Origin: Myoxocephalus aenaeus
Taxonomy: Eukaryota > Chordata > Actinopteri > Perciformes > Cottidae
DNA length: 64,000 nucleotides
Reading direction: 5' to 3'
Assembly: GCA_038501785.1 (NCBI GenBank)
Contig: JBAMJR010000031.1
Span: 12,218,501 to 12,282,500, forward strand
How positions within the stretch are numbered: the first letter of the stretch is position 1; each line of letters starts with the position of its first letter. A program made the position numbers and the translations under genes. The notes under the pieces are model-generated. The model was not told the origin of the DNA and searched no databases. It saw only the letters and a program-made list of their open reading frames with translations. Of this stretch, positions 48,601 to 58,800 are shown piece after piece.

Positions 48601-51600
48601 CTGAGCGGCTCATTCACACCCCCTCTGCAGCTGAGCCTAACCACACCCCTGCCACCACAATCATATTCTTATAAACATGTACATTGATTGTTTGTGTGTG
48701 TTATTCCACAACAGGACCCTTAAGTAATTATTTTCTCTCCAGTATTTATTTATTTATTGCCCTGGTTTGCATCTTTTTTTTCCCCAGGAATATTCATGAC
48801 GACAGCACTCCAAACAATGTCCTGAGGGTCACGGCGAACATCGTCTTTGGATACGCTACGTAAGCTGAAGTCATCAATTATCATTAAAAACTAAACGTAT
48901 CGCACTTTTTACTTTGAAGAATATCTCAACGGTTGTATTCTTCTATTTTTGGACGCTCAGGTGCCAGGATGCCGAGGCCTTCGAGCTGAGCTCCAGCGGC
49001 TTCACCAACGGCGTGTTTGTCAAGTTTTTGAAGAAGCGGCTCCTCAACGATGAGAAGATCACCGTGGTGCTGGACAGAGTCGCTGAGGGTGAGAGAGCAA
49101 CGGAAACACAATAGACGACAACACATGTGGCCCTGAAAGAAAGACTGAAAACTATTCACGTCTCGTGTGCAGAATTGCTATTATTTACTGTAGTCTTGAG
49201 TTCCTCAAATGTATTTGTGACTGAGAAGATTATTTTGCAGTGGTTTGGTAAAGAAGTTGATAGTTTTACTGATTCTGTGTTTCAGTTCATTTCTCAATAG
49301 AAGGCTAAAATAGGTTACATGTAGTGTGCGTTGCATTATTAATGCCACAATTGTATCAGCTTGCTTGTGGACTCATTGGGTTTTATTTTAAATGTTCTGT
49401 TAATGAATGAAAATGACTTGCTGTTAGATGCACTTACTATTGCACCATGTTTCAGGGAGGGTTGATTACATTAACTTATTCACACAATGTGCTCCTCACA
49501 GAGCTCCCGTTCTGGTTGGACCCAGTTTTAAACTCAATGAAGGAGTTTTTGATATAATACAGGCTGTTGTTGAACATGTGATTTACACTTTTCCGTGTCC
49601 AGACATGGGTCAGTTTGATGCTACGAAGGGCAAGCAGGCTCTGGAGATCCGCAGCAGTCTGTCAGAGAGGAGAGCGCTGACCGATCCTATCCTGCCCGGC
49701 GACAGCGTCGATCTCGCTCACGCTCACGCTCGCAGCCTCCAGTGGGCGAAGGCTCACGGTGAGTTTACAATGTAAACTGGGTTTAAAAATGTTTATTTAG
49801 CACTCCACTGCTGGGAAGCCCCCATTAGCACTGCAGCTCTATATTGTACGCTCAGGCAAATGTTGACTTTGGTTAATGCTGATTAAACACACAGTGCTCC
49901 CTCTGTTATACACACATGCACACATGGGGTGACAGCATTATCACCTCTTCCATCAGCTAGTAAATAGTTGCTTATAGAGAAGCCAGTAAGGAAAATAACA
50001 TTTCTTCCAGTCGTTTTGATAATTCTAACCAGGTAGACTCTATTACAGTAGTTCCCAATCGTTGTGGCTTGAATTGAATTAAGTAATGTCAACTTGTGAC
50101 CCTCTTATTATAGGTTATGGCCTCAGTTCAACCAAAGACAAGTTATTTATTTTGAGGGATTTTTGGAGACCTGTATTGGTGGAATTATTCAGCAGTTCAC
50201 AAGACAATGTTGAGAAGTTTACATTTTTGGTTTATTTTCATTTGTATTCCTTCAATCATCTATATGATTTATCTTGAGGCAGGTTGGGGGACCACGACCC
50301 TCAGGTTGGGAATCACTGCTGTACAACATTTAAAGATTCTGTGACTTTTTGTGTAAATTAACAAGCAAGACTCACCATTTCTGAGCTAATGATTTATAGG
50401 AATATATATTCTATTAAGCGCCTCTACTGGATGTGCAGGCAAACACAAAACACTGAAGTTAAACAAACACACACACAAAGTGGATGTGTCTTATGATAAA
50501 TCAATAAATACAAGTTAATCCTTAGAACCCTGTTACAAAAAAGACATTAGTGAACATGTTTGTGTTTCTTTAAATGACACGACATGAGATCTTGTGAATG
50601 GAGCATGAAAAACAGCTGACGTTTTTGAAACATGTAGAACTTGAAATGCCTGTTTTTTCTTTGTTATTCCAGAGCTCCCTGAGAGTATGTGTCTCAACTT
50701 TGACTGCGGGGCTCAGATCAAGTTGGGCTTCGCTGCAGAGTTCTCCAACGTGCTCGTCATTTACACTCACATCGTTAAAAAGCCAGAGGACATGTCCTTC
50801 TGCCAGGCTCACGTCACCGACTTCTCACAGGTCAGTATGTTGTCATTACACTGGTTATTAAGAAAGAAAGAGCACATCATTTCTCATCTGTTTTACCAAT
50901 CAGAAACATTGTGGGTAACTTTACTTTTTCCCTTCAGACTTGAGGTAACACAAAATACACAAGTGTGTGCAAATATGTTTGTGAGTTAGTGCACACTGTA
51001 ATCTGCCACATGCTTCTTTTCCTCACTGCAGGACCTTGATGTTGATCCTAAAGAGATGAACAGAGAGACTCCAGAGGAGACGGGGATCTACCTTCTGTCC
51101 AGCAACTTGCCTCAGCACTGCCTTTACACCAGAGTCAGCTCACTGCAGAAGCTCAGGGTAAAAACTCAACGGGACATTTGGGTATTTTGGTTAACCTAAC
51201 CTCTTCATAGGCAGAACAACAGCTATTTTGAAAGGTGTTCTTATGTGCAGAAGGTTTGTTTGTTTTTCTTCCTGGTAAGAAAGCCTGTTGTTTTATGATT
51301 AAATAATAATGTTGCGCCAATCCAGCCGACCTGCTGGTGGCACTAGATAAAAAATGAGGGGATCACCAAAGTCGCTTAGATTCGTCCTCTGGGCCCCATG
51401 AATATCGTACGAAATGTCACAGATTTGCCCTGACAGGAAGACCGACTCTAGAACCTCGCTGCTACCGTGGATGAAGACGTTTTTTTCTTTTGAATAATGC
51501 ACTAATTTACTCATTAATTTGTGTTCAGAGAATACACGTCCATCCTGTTTGGTTTCATATTGAGTTTCTTAACACTACTTCTCCTCTCTCCGCCCACATC

Positions 51601-52065
51601 CAACAGGAGGAGCTGGTCTTCACTGTGTGCCTTCAGGGCACCTTCACCGCCATGGATGACGAATCCGTCCACTGGACTAAAAGCATCAACATTGGCAAGC
51701 CGCTGATCGCCCGACTGGACCTGAATCGGTCCGTGCGGCGAAATAGCTGCCTGCAGACCTGCTTGATGCCCCACAGCCCCGGGCCGGAACACCACCTCCA
51801 TCACAGGTCCCACCAGACCCAGGACTACAACCGCCTGTCACCGCAGCACCGCTACCTGGACGTCTACGAGCACCAGGGAGCGGTGGGAGGCTGCGGGGAT
51901 TCCTTCTACGACAACGTCGAACAATCTCGCTATGAACCTGCACACGACTCAGCCGGCGTGCTTTCAAGCTCACCAGGCGGGCTCAGCATCCCTATAGAGA
52001 CGACCGACGACATCAACGAGCTCCAGACTGTGTTCATTAACAGTCTGCAGCTTCAGCAGCAGTGA
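42054..52065 (+). CDS. malt1: MALT1 paracaspase
   Basis: Arg-specific cysteine protease and scaffold of the CARD-BCL10-MALT1 complex that drives NF-kB in lymphocytes. Sixteen exons: 42054-42202, 42883-43049, 43391-43512, 44623-44770, 44982-45160, 45617-45713, 46497-46520, 46617-46661, 47728-47931, 48027-48204, 48788-48859, 48961-49088, 49603-49758, 50673-50830, 51032-51157 and 51607-52065. They join in phase to 803 codons. Residues 1-100: death domain (KLCEVLDKSSNKGWRKLGEI). Two Ig domains follow (exons 3-6, LRLSCHAVG and YRCEISSS). The paracaspase domain holds LLYYAGHGYENYGNSF, catalytic His about 386, and NVFLLDMCRKR, catalytic Cys about 435; the 49-residue spacing equals that of human H415/C464. 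The third Ig domain follows. The C-terminus has SIPIETTDD (about 779-786), a PxExxD TRAF6-binding motif like human VPVETTDE. Exons 7 and 8 are micro-exons (24 and 45 bases) in the region alternatively spliced in mammals. Intron 9 has a GC donor. Confidence 0.95.
42570..42622 (+). repeat. (ATA/TAA)n microsatellite
   Basis: About 15 tandem taa units in MALT1 intron 1, nearly pure. Confidence 0.9.
44880..44937 (-). repeat. tRNA-like SINE fragment
   Basis: On the minus strand: ctcaatggtaaaagcactag then agtcaggggttcaattccca. The ggttcaattcc B box and the preceding anticodon-arm-like part are tRNA-derived, but the 5' half (A box, D arm) is not complete. Located in MALT1 intron 4. Not a functional tRNA. 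Confidence 0.5.
45439..45465 (+). repeat. poly(C) tract
   Basis: A run of roughly 20 C residues in MALT1 intron 5, preceded by atcc and followed by ggagg. Runs like this are mis-sequenced easily, so the length is uncertain. Confidence 0.85.
48360..48680. repeat. candidate interspersed repeat in MALT1 intron 10
   Basis: A GC-rich island, unlike the flanking AT-rich intron, with gtaacgcgttccgttaccct, a C run, and a CCACACCCCTGCCACCACAA end. The base composition break on both sides suggests an insertion, but I cannot name the family and found no inverted ends. Confidence 0.4.
50046..50321. mobile_element. hAT-like MITE in MALT1 intron 13
   Basis: Starts cagtagttcccaatcgttgt and ends aggttgggaatcactgctg, forming imperfect inverted termini of the cagtggttcccaacc type known from hAT (Charlie-like) elements. 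The right part ggggaccacgaccctcaggt is the inverse of the usual subterminal gggtcgtggtcccc. It is 276 bp, with no transposase. No exact 8-bp duplication seen. Confidence 0.65.
51335..51480. repeat. dispersed teleost repeat, family B (copy 4)
   Basis: aatgaggggatcaccaaagt, cctctgggccccatgaatat and aaatgtcac correspond to the middle of the family seen at 35925-36400 and 37685-37870. In MALT1 intron 15. Confidence 0.6.
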
Positions 52066-53787
52066 AAGCTTTACATGTCTAACAGTGTATCTGGAATGCT
52101 GCTGCTCTTTCTGTTACCATGTTGTGACATTATGAGATTTTTTTAGAATACTATATTCTTCCAGTTATTAGCATTATTTGCCTCAACACGCTGTATATGT
52201 ATACTGACTTTTGTACTTGAGTTTTAAAGAGTTGTGTAAATATATGTGAAGAAGACTGAAAAAGTGTACTTCAGTAAATTTAGATAATTGCTGCAGTCAT
52301 GTTTTGTTGAGGTCAATTTACCAATAATTATCTGAAGAAAGGCAAAGCTATTGGATGGTAATTGTCAAGATCAAATATATCCAATCTTTTATTTTATTAA
52401 TTATACCTCTTACAAACTGTTTGTTTAAGAATATGAGTCAAATGTGCACAGATGGAAGTGGCATTAAGATCAAGAAGATCAGGGTTGAAGCCATCTGCAC
52501 AGAGCAACATGTGTTCATGTAACTAATCTAAAAAATTATTCATAGTCAGAGGAAATATCAAAGACATTTCGCAATATAACCGGAGGAAAGAAAGTGATCG
52601 TTAAAAACAATCCGCCAGATTAAAAACCTCAAGCCACTTTCCATACAGTCATTTTCTTCTGTTTTTCGATCTCGTCCCCCTCAGGATGGCAGTAAAGGCC
52701 TCTCTGTTAGGACTTACTTCCACCAGCTGCCTCTGGTTCTCTTCTCTGCACAGAATGTCAGCAGCTCCTCTTATATCCTTGTTTAGTCTCAATCTGCTCC
52801 GCGGTGAACTGTGAAACTTTCCAAAAGAGTTCCACTCAGTGAGTTTCATACTGGGATTTAAGACACTGTTCACTTTATTATCCCCGACAAGTTCATGTAG
52901 CTACTTCTCGATTGTTCACTTCAAACTTGATTGACATTATTCCAGAAGGTTTTGAGGTCCATACTTGAATGTAAAATAAGGGTACAGCATTTATAACATT
53001 TGTAGCATGTAATAAGGTCACCATGAAAACCTCATGGGCCGAAAAGAACATGAAGAAATGTGCTGCTCCACACTATGTATTCATTTCATGTGTCACAGAG
53101 ACAATGTGACACATGAAGAATTAATGTCCTTTCAAAAGAAACCACGAGTCGTGTCTGTGCCAATACAAAACAAACGGTTCCACCCTTCTTTGCTTTTCAC
53201 GCAGTATTTATTCACATCAGGTCAAGATTATTTGTAAGAGAAACAACTTAAGGAACGAGGAGGAAGATGAAAAGGAAGTTGATAAATATGTGTAAATACA
53301 GAACGGAAAAGTACCAATGTGGACATAAAAAAAAGAATAGTACAAAAACAATATGAGCACACCAAAGAAACCGATGACAAATACACTTAATTGAAGGAGG
53401 GTATGTGATGTAATAAGAACTGTGAGGGTGTTTAACTCAGTGTTATTATAAATATTGCTCATGGGGGTTGTTTCTTGTGCTTTGAGTTTCCTACACAAGC
53501 AGAAGCACTGAGTTACTCAAGTAGATGGGAAATTAGTTTTGCGGAAATCTGCTCAAGAAAATTGTCTTCTTTTGACATCTACTTATCTAAAATCTACCTA
53601 AAACAAAAGTTTGGGTTTTGGATTATGCTCAAACAGCTCAAATGTACGAAAAAGCAACCCAACTACAGCAGTAGTAGTAGTTGTGGTTTCCACTCCTGGC
53701 CGTTTTCATGAGGGCTGGCAGGTCATGTCCTCTCACATAACACCAAAGGTTTGCAGAAAGTTCCCACAGTAGCAACATAACAGCAGC
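52066..53787. other. MALT1 3' UTR and flank
   Basis: AT-rich sequence after the MALT1 stop. No clean AATAAA close to the stop was seen, so the transcript end is not placed. A palindromic-looking pair tgtgtcacagagacaatgtgacaca lies at about 53089-53113. No gene recognised. Confidence 0.45.
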
Positions 53788-54955
53788 ACATTCAATTCAA
53801 TTCAATTCAGTTTATTTTATATAGCCCAACATCACAAATACAAATTTGCCTCGGAGGGCTTTACAATCTGTACACATAACATCCCTGTCCCGGGACCTCA
53901 CATCGGATCAGGAAAAACTCCCCTAAAAAGATAGTAAAAACCCTTTCACAGGGAAAAAAGCGAAGAAACCTGAGGGAGAGCAACAGAGGAGGATCCCTCT
54001 CCCCGGATGGACAGAAGCAATAGATGTCATGTGGCCAGAATGAATAGCGTAGTTACAGCACATTCAATGAATATGACAGAAATTATTCATATAATGAGTA
54101 TTAGGCATGGTCCATGATCCTGATAATCCATGAAGCAGAAGGCGGTAGAGAGGAGGGGGGCATCAGAAGGGCCATGGCAGCAGGTAGGACCGGTTCCAGG
54201 CCGGTTCCATCAGCAGGGCCATGGCAGCAGGCAGGACCGGTTCCAGGCAGCCATGGATCCATGGCAGGGGGGGTGGGTGGGGGGGGCGGCAGGACCCGGG
54301 GCAGGACCGGTTCCAGGCAGCCATGAATCCATGGAAAAAGAAAGTAGAGTTAGTAATGTGCATTGAAGAGACAATAGTTTATCCAGATGGAGAGAAAGAA
54401 GAGGAGAGGAGGAGTGAAAGAGGAAGAGAAGAGGAGCGAAAGAGGAAGAGAAGAGGAGCTCAGTGTATCCTAAGATGTCCCCCAGCAGTCTAGGCCTATA
54501 GCAGCATATCTAGGGGCTGGACCAGGGCAAACCTGAGCCAGCCCTAACTATAAGCCTGAAACAGCCCTAAGTATAAGCGCTATCAAAGAGGAAAGTCTTA
54601 AGTCTACTCTTAAATGAGGTGACTGTGTCTGCCCCCCGGACTGAAAGTGGAAGCTGATTCCACAGAAGAGGAGCCCGATAACTGAAAGCTCTAGCCCCCA
54701 ACCTACTTTTTAAGACTGGGAACCACAAGTAACCCTGCATTCAGTGAGCGTAACGCTCTAGTGGGGTAATATGGCACTATAAGCTCTTTAAGATATGATG
54801 GTGCATCACCAGCTAAGGCTTTATAGGTGAGGAGGAGGATTTTAAATATGATTCTCGATCTTACAGGAAGCCAGTGGAGAGCAGCTAATACAGGAGTAAT
54901 GTGATCTCTCTTCCGAGTCCTTGTTAGTACACGAGCTGCAGTAGTGTGTAGCATG
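53788..54955 (-). mobile_element. LINE 3' end: RT C-terminus, 3' UTR and tail
   Basis: Read on the minus strand, 54955-54703 encodes DHITPVLAALHWLPVRSRII then FKILLLTYKALAGDAPSYLK, the conserved C-terminus of L2/CR1-like LINE polyproteins. The rest, down to 53788, is 3' UTR ending in a (TTGAA)n-type tail (plus strand ttcaattcaattcaattcag). The UTR carries a minisatellite at about 54165-54335 built on gcaggaccggttccaggcag. A second copy of the same 3' UTR is at 58882-58981 and 59827-59993. Confidence 0.8.
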
Positions 54956-55184
54956 CCGTGAACTTACATTTACGTTGAGATCGGTCGACCAATGACAGTT
55001 CTCTCTACAGTCAGAGCTTGCGCAAGAAGGTGGAACGTGAGGGAGATACCATTTCCAAAACTTGTAAGGGGGTAATAACTATTTTCCCGCACGTAGCAAA
55101 ATCCCGGACGTTTTTGGAATCCCTGCCGGACGCTTTTTTTAGGTCTCGAAAAGAGGACATGTCCGGGAAAAAGAGGACGTCTGG
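54956..55184. repeat. unclassified insert between LINE pieces
   Basis: Separates the LINE RT end from the endonuclease fragment. It contains gggtgaccagacgtcctctt (minus strand), a start I associate with short interspersed fish repeats, and ccggac-rich sequence. No open frame of interest. The LINE's reverse transcriptase core is absent here, so the copy is rearranged. Confidence 0.4.
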
Positions 55185-55565
55185 TCACCCTATTATAAGG
55201 CAATGGTCTGATAAAAGAGGGTTCTGTGGAAACACTACTAAGTGCTCCACATCAATGCCATATGTAAGAACAAGGTCGAGGGTGTGGTTAAAGCAGTGAG
55301 TCGGTTCCTGTACTCTCTGACAGAAGCCAATCGAATCCAACAATAAGCTAAATGCAACACTAAGGCTATCATTGCTAACATCCACATGAATATTGAATAA
55401 TAACCTTATCAGTCTTAAGGACCAAACTTGACAAAAACTCAGAAAATTCAGATATAAATTCGGAGTACAAACCTGGTGCCCGGTATACCACCACAAACAG
55501 AATCGGCTGTACTGTTTGTGGTGGTTGGATACATTGTATTCACACAGAGCAACATTCAGCTTCAA
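55185..55565 (-). mobile_element. LINE endonuclease-domain fragment
   Basis: The minus frame reads FNIHVDVSNDSLSVAFSLLL, then DSIGFCQRVQEPTHCFNHTL, DLVLTYGIDVEHL and LLSDHCLI. The FNIHVD and SDH motifs are the central Asn/Asp and the C-terminal His boxes of the APE-type endonuclease of non-LTR retrotransposons. The N-terminal catalytic part is out of frame or missing (a frame break is visible just before FNIHVD). Same orientation as the LINE 3' end at 53788-54955. Confidence 0.75.
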
Positions 55566-55673
55566 AGCACAGGAGGGTTTATCTCAGCATGTTCTGCTCA
55601 TGCACAGCAGTGCAGGACAGCACACTGCAACACAGTGTTGAGATATGTGTCTGATTGAATAATGGATGGAGTC

Positions 55674-55712
55674 AGCTGCACAAGTGACGCTGGCTGCGTC
55701 ACTTGTGCAGCT
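55674..55712. promoter_or_regulatory. perfect 17-bp inverted repeat upstream of embigin
   Basis: Arm 55674-55690 is agctgcacaagtgacgc, the loop is tggct, and arm 55696-55712 is its exact complement. The centre lies about 120 bases before the embigin ATG, so it is in the promoter or 5' UTR. The arms contain CACTTG (E-box-like) and TGACG (CRE half-site) cores. A role is inferred, not shown. Confidence 0.6.
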
Positions 55713-55814
55713 GTGGGAGGAGGGGCAGGTGGTGTCTTTTAGACGATGCAGCAGACAGAGAGAGGAGAGAGGAGGGATAAACCTGCCTGCGGACAGGACA
55801 GAGGGATAATAATC

Positions 55815-58800
55815 ATGGCAGCCTCCTGGAAGCAGCTCCTTTTTCAGGTCCTCCTGCTTCTCGTCTCCTGCAGAGACATCAATACAAGTAAATGACTGTT
55901 TCATTTTGGCTGTGTTGTGTTAGAACCTTCCCCAGTAAATGATCTGTAACCTTGTGGGGAGTAAAATGCCATTGGATTGCCATCACGTACTACTGTATCT
56001 ACCACATTTTAAATGGAAAGTTGCAGATAGTCAATGTTTATTTTTTATTATTATTATTTTGATATCTTATTTTGTATTACATTATCATGGGACTCTAAAT
56101 TAAAACCAATAACAATTACGTATTAAAAGATTAGAACAAATTATATAAAGAATAATTTAAAAGACTTTATATAGCAAATATGGCAAATTTATAATGCATT
56201 ATATACCCAGTTACCTTTAATGTAAAGATTAAAGGTTTGAAGATTATTTTTTCTTCTTTTATAATACCCCTGCAAATTGAAAGAGGAGAACTTTTTAGAT
56301 CTTATTTTGTCTATTTCTACATTTGTTCCTGCCGTTTAGTTTTTTGTTTGGTTTATATATATATATTTTACCTTCATCATTACAACTCAACAATAACTTT
56401 GGGCTGCACCTCTTTGTATGGAAAGTGCAATGTAGAGATGTTCAATGCATATCAAGAACACAGAATCACCATTACAACCACCTGGTCAGTGCAACCTAAC
56501 AAACAATTAGTGCAACCTAGCAACCAACTAGTGCAACCTAACAAACAATTAGTGCAACCTAACAAACCACTAGTGCAACCTAACAAACAATTAGTGCAAC
56601 CTAACAAACAATTAGTGCAACCTAACAAACAACTAGTGCAACCTAACAACCAACTAGTGCAACCTAACAAACAACTAGTGCAACCTAACACCCAACTAGT
56701 GCAACCTAACAACCAACTAGTGCAACCTAACAAACAATTAGTGCAACCTAACACCCAACTAGTGCAACCTAACAAACAATTAGTGCAACCTAACACCCAA
56801 CTAGTGCAACCTAACAACCAACTAGTGCAACCTAACAAACAATTAGTGCAACCTAACAACCAACTAGTGCAACCTAACAACCAACTAGTGCAACCTAACA
56901 ACCAACTAGTGCAACCTAACAAACAATTAGTGCAACCGAACAACCAACTAGTGCAACCTAACAACCAACTAGTGCAACCTAACAACCAACTAGTGCAACC
57001 TAACAACCAACTAGTGCAACCTAACAAACAATTAGTGCAACCTAACAACCAACTAGTGCAACCTAACAACCAACTAGTGCAACCTAACAAACAACTAGTG
57101 CAACCTAACAACCAACTAGTGCAACCTAACAACCAACTAGTGCAACCTAACAACCAACTAGTACGACCTAACAAACAACTAGTGCAACCTAACAAACAAA
57201 CAAACAACTAGTGCAACCTAACAACCAACTAGTGCAACCTAACAAACAATTAGTGCAACCTAACACCCAACTAGTGCAACCTAACAACCAACTAGTGCAA
57301 CCTAACAAACAACTAGTGCAACCTAACAACCAACTAGTGCAACCTAACAAACAATTAGTGCAACCTAACAAACAATTAGTGCAACCTAACAAACAACTAG
57401 TGCAACCTAACAAACAAACAAACAACTAGTGCAACTAACAACCAACTAGTGCAACCTAACAAACAATTAGTGCAACCTAACAACCAACTAGTGCAACCTA
57501 ACAAACAACTAGTGCAACCTAACAAACAAACAAACAACTAGTGCAACTAACAACCAACTAGTGCAACCTAACAAACAATTAGTGCAACCTAACACCCAAC
57601 TAGTGCAACCTAACAACCAACTAGTGCAACCTAACAAACAATTAGTGCAACCTAACAACCAACTAGTGCAACCTAACAACCAACTAGTGCAACCTAACAA
57701 ACAACTAGTGCAACCTAACAACCAACTAGTGCAACCTAACAAACAATTAGTGCAACCTAACAAACAATTAGTGCAACCTAACAAACAACTAGTGCAACCT
57801 AACAAACAAACAAACAACTAGTGCAACTAACAACCAACTAGTGCAACCTAACAAACAATTAGTGCAACCTAACAACCAACTAGTGCAACCTAACAAACAA
57901 CTAGTGCAACCTAACAAACAAACAAACAACTAGTGCAACTAACAACCAACTAGTGCAACCTAACAAACAATTAGTGCAACCTAACACCCAACTAGTGCAA
58001 CCTAACAACCAACTAGTGCAACCTAACAAACAATTAGTGCAACCTAACAAACAACTAGTGCAACCTAACAACCAACTAGTGCAACCTAACAACCAACTAG
58101 TGCAACCTAACAAACAACTAGTGCAACCTAACAACCAACTAGTGCAACCTAACAAACAACTAGTGCAACCTAACAAACAAACAAACAACTAGTGCAACCT
58201 AACAACCAACTAGTGCAACCTAACAAACAATTAGTGCAACCTAACACCCAACTAGTGCAACCTAACAAACAATTAGTGCAACCTAACACCCAACTAGTGC
58301 AACCTAACAACCAACTAGCGCAACCTAACAACCAACTAGTGCAACCTAACAAACAACTAGTGCAACCTAACAAACAACTAGTGCAACCTAACAACCAACT
58401 AGTGCAACCTAACAAACAACTAGTGCAACCTAACAACCAACTAGTGCAACCTAACAACCAACTAGTGCAACCTAACAACCAACTAGTGCAACCTAACAAA
58501 CAATTAGTGCAACCTAACACCCAACTAGTGCAACCTAACAAACAACTAGTGCAACCTAACAACCAACTAGTGCAACCTAACAAACAATTAGTGCAACCTA
58601 ACAACCAACTAGTGCAACATAACAACCAACTAGTGCAACCTAACAACCAACTAGTGCAACCTAACAAACAACTAGTGCAATCTAACAAACAACTAGTGCA
58701 ACCTAACAAACAACTAGTGCAATCTACCAGCTGGTGCCCACAGGCCCGAGCCCGAACACCAGCTCCACCTCCATCACGGGTTGCACCAGCAATACAACCC

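Noticed and set aside
56487..58732. Regular repeat array as a CRISPR
   Set aside because: There are no unique spacers between repeats; units are directly adjacent, and the context is a vertebrate intron.
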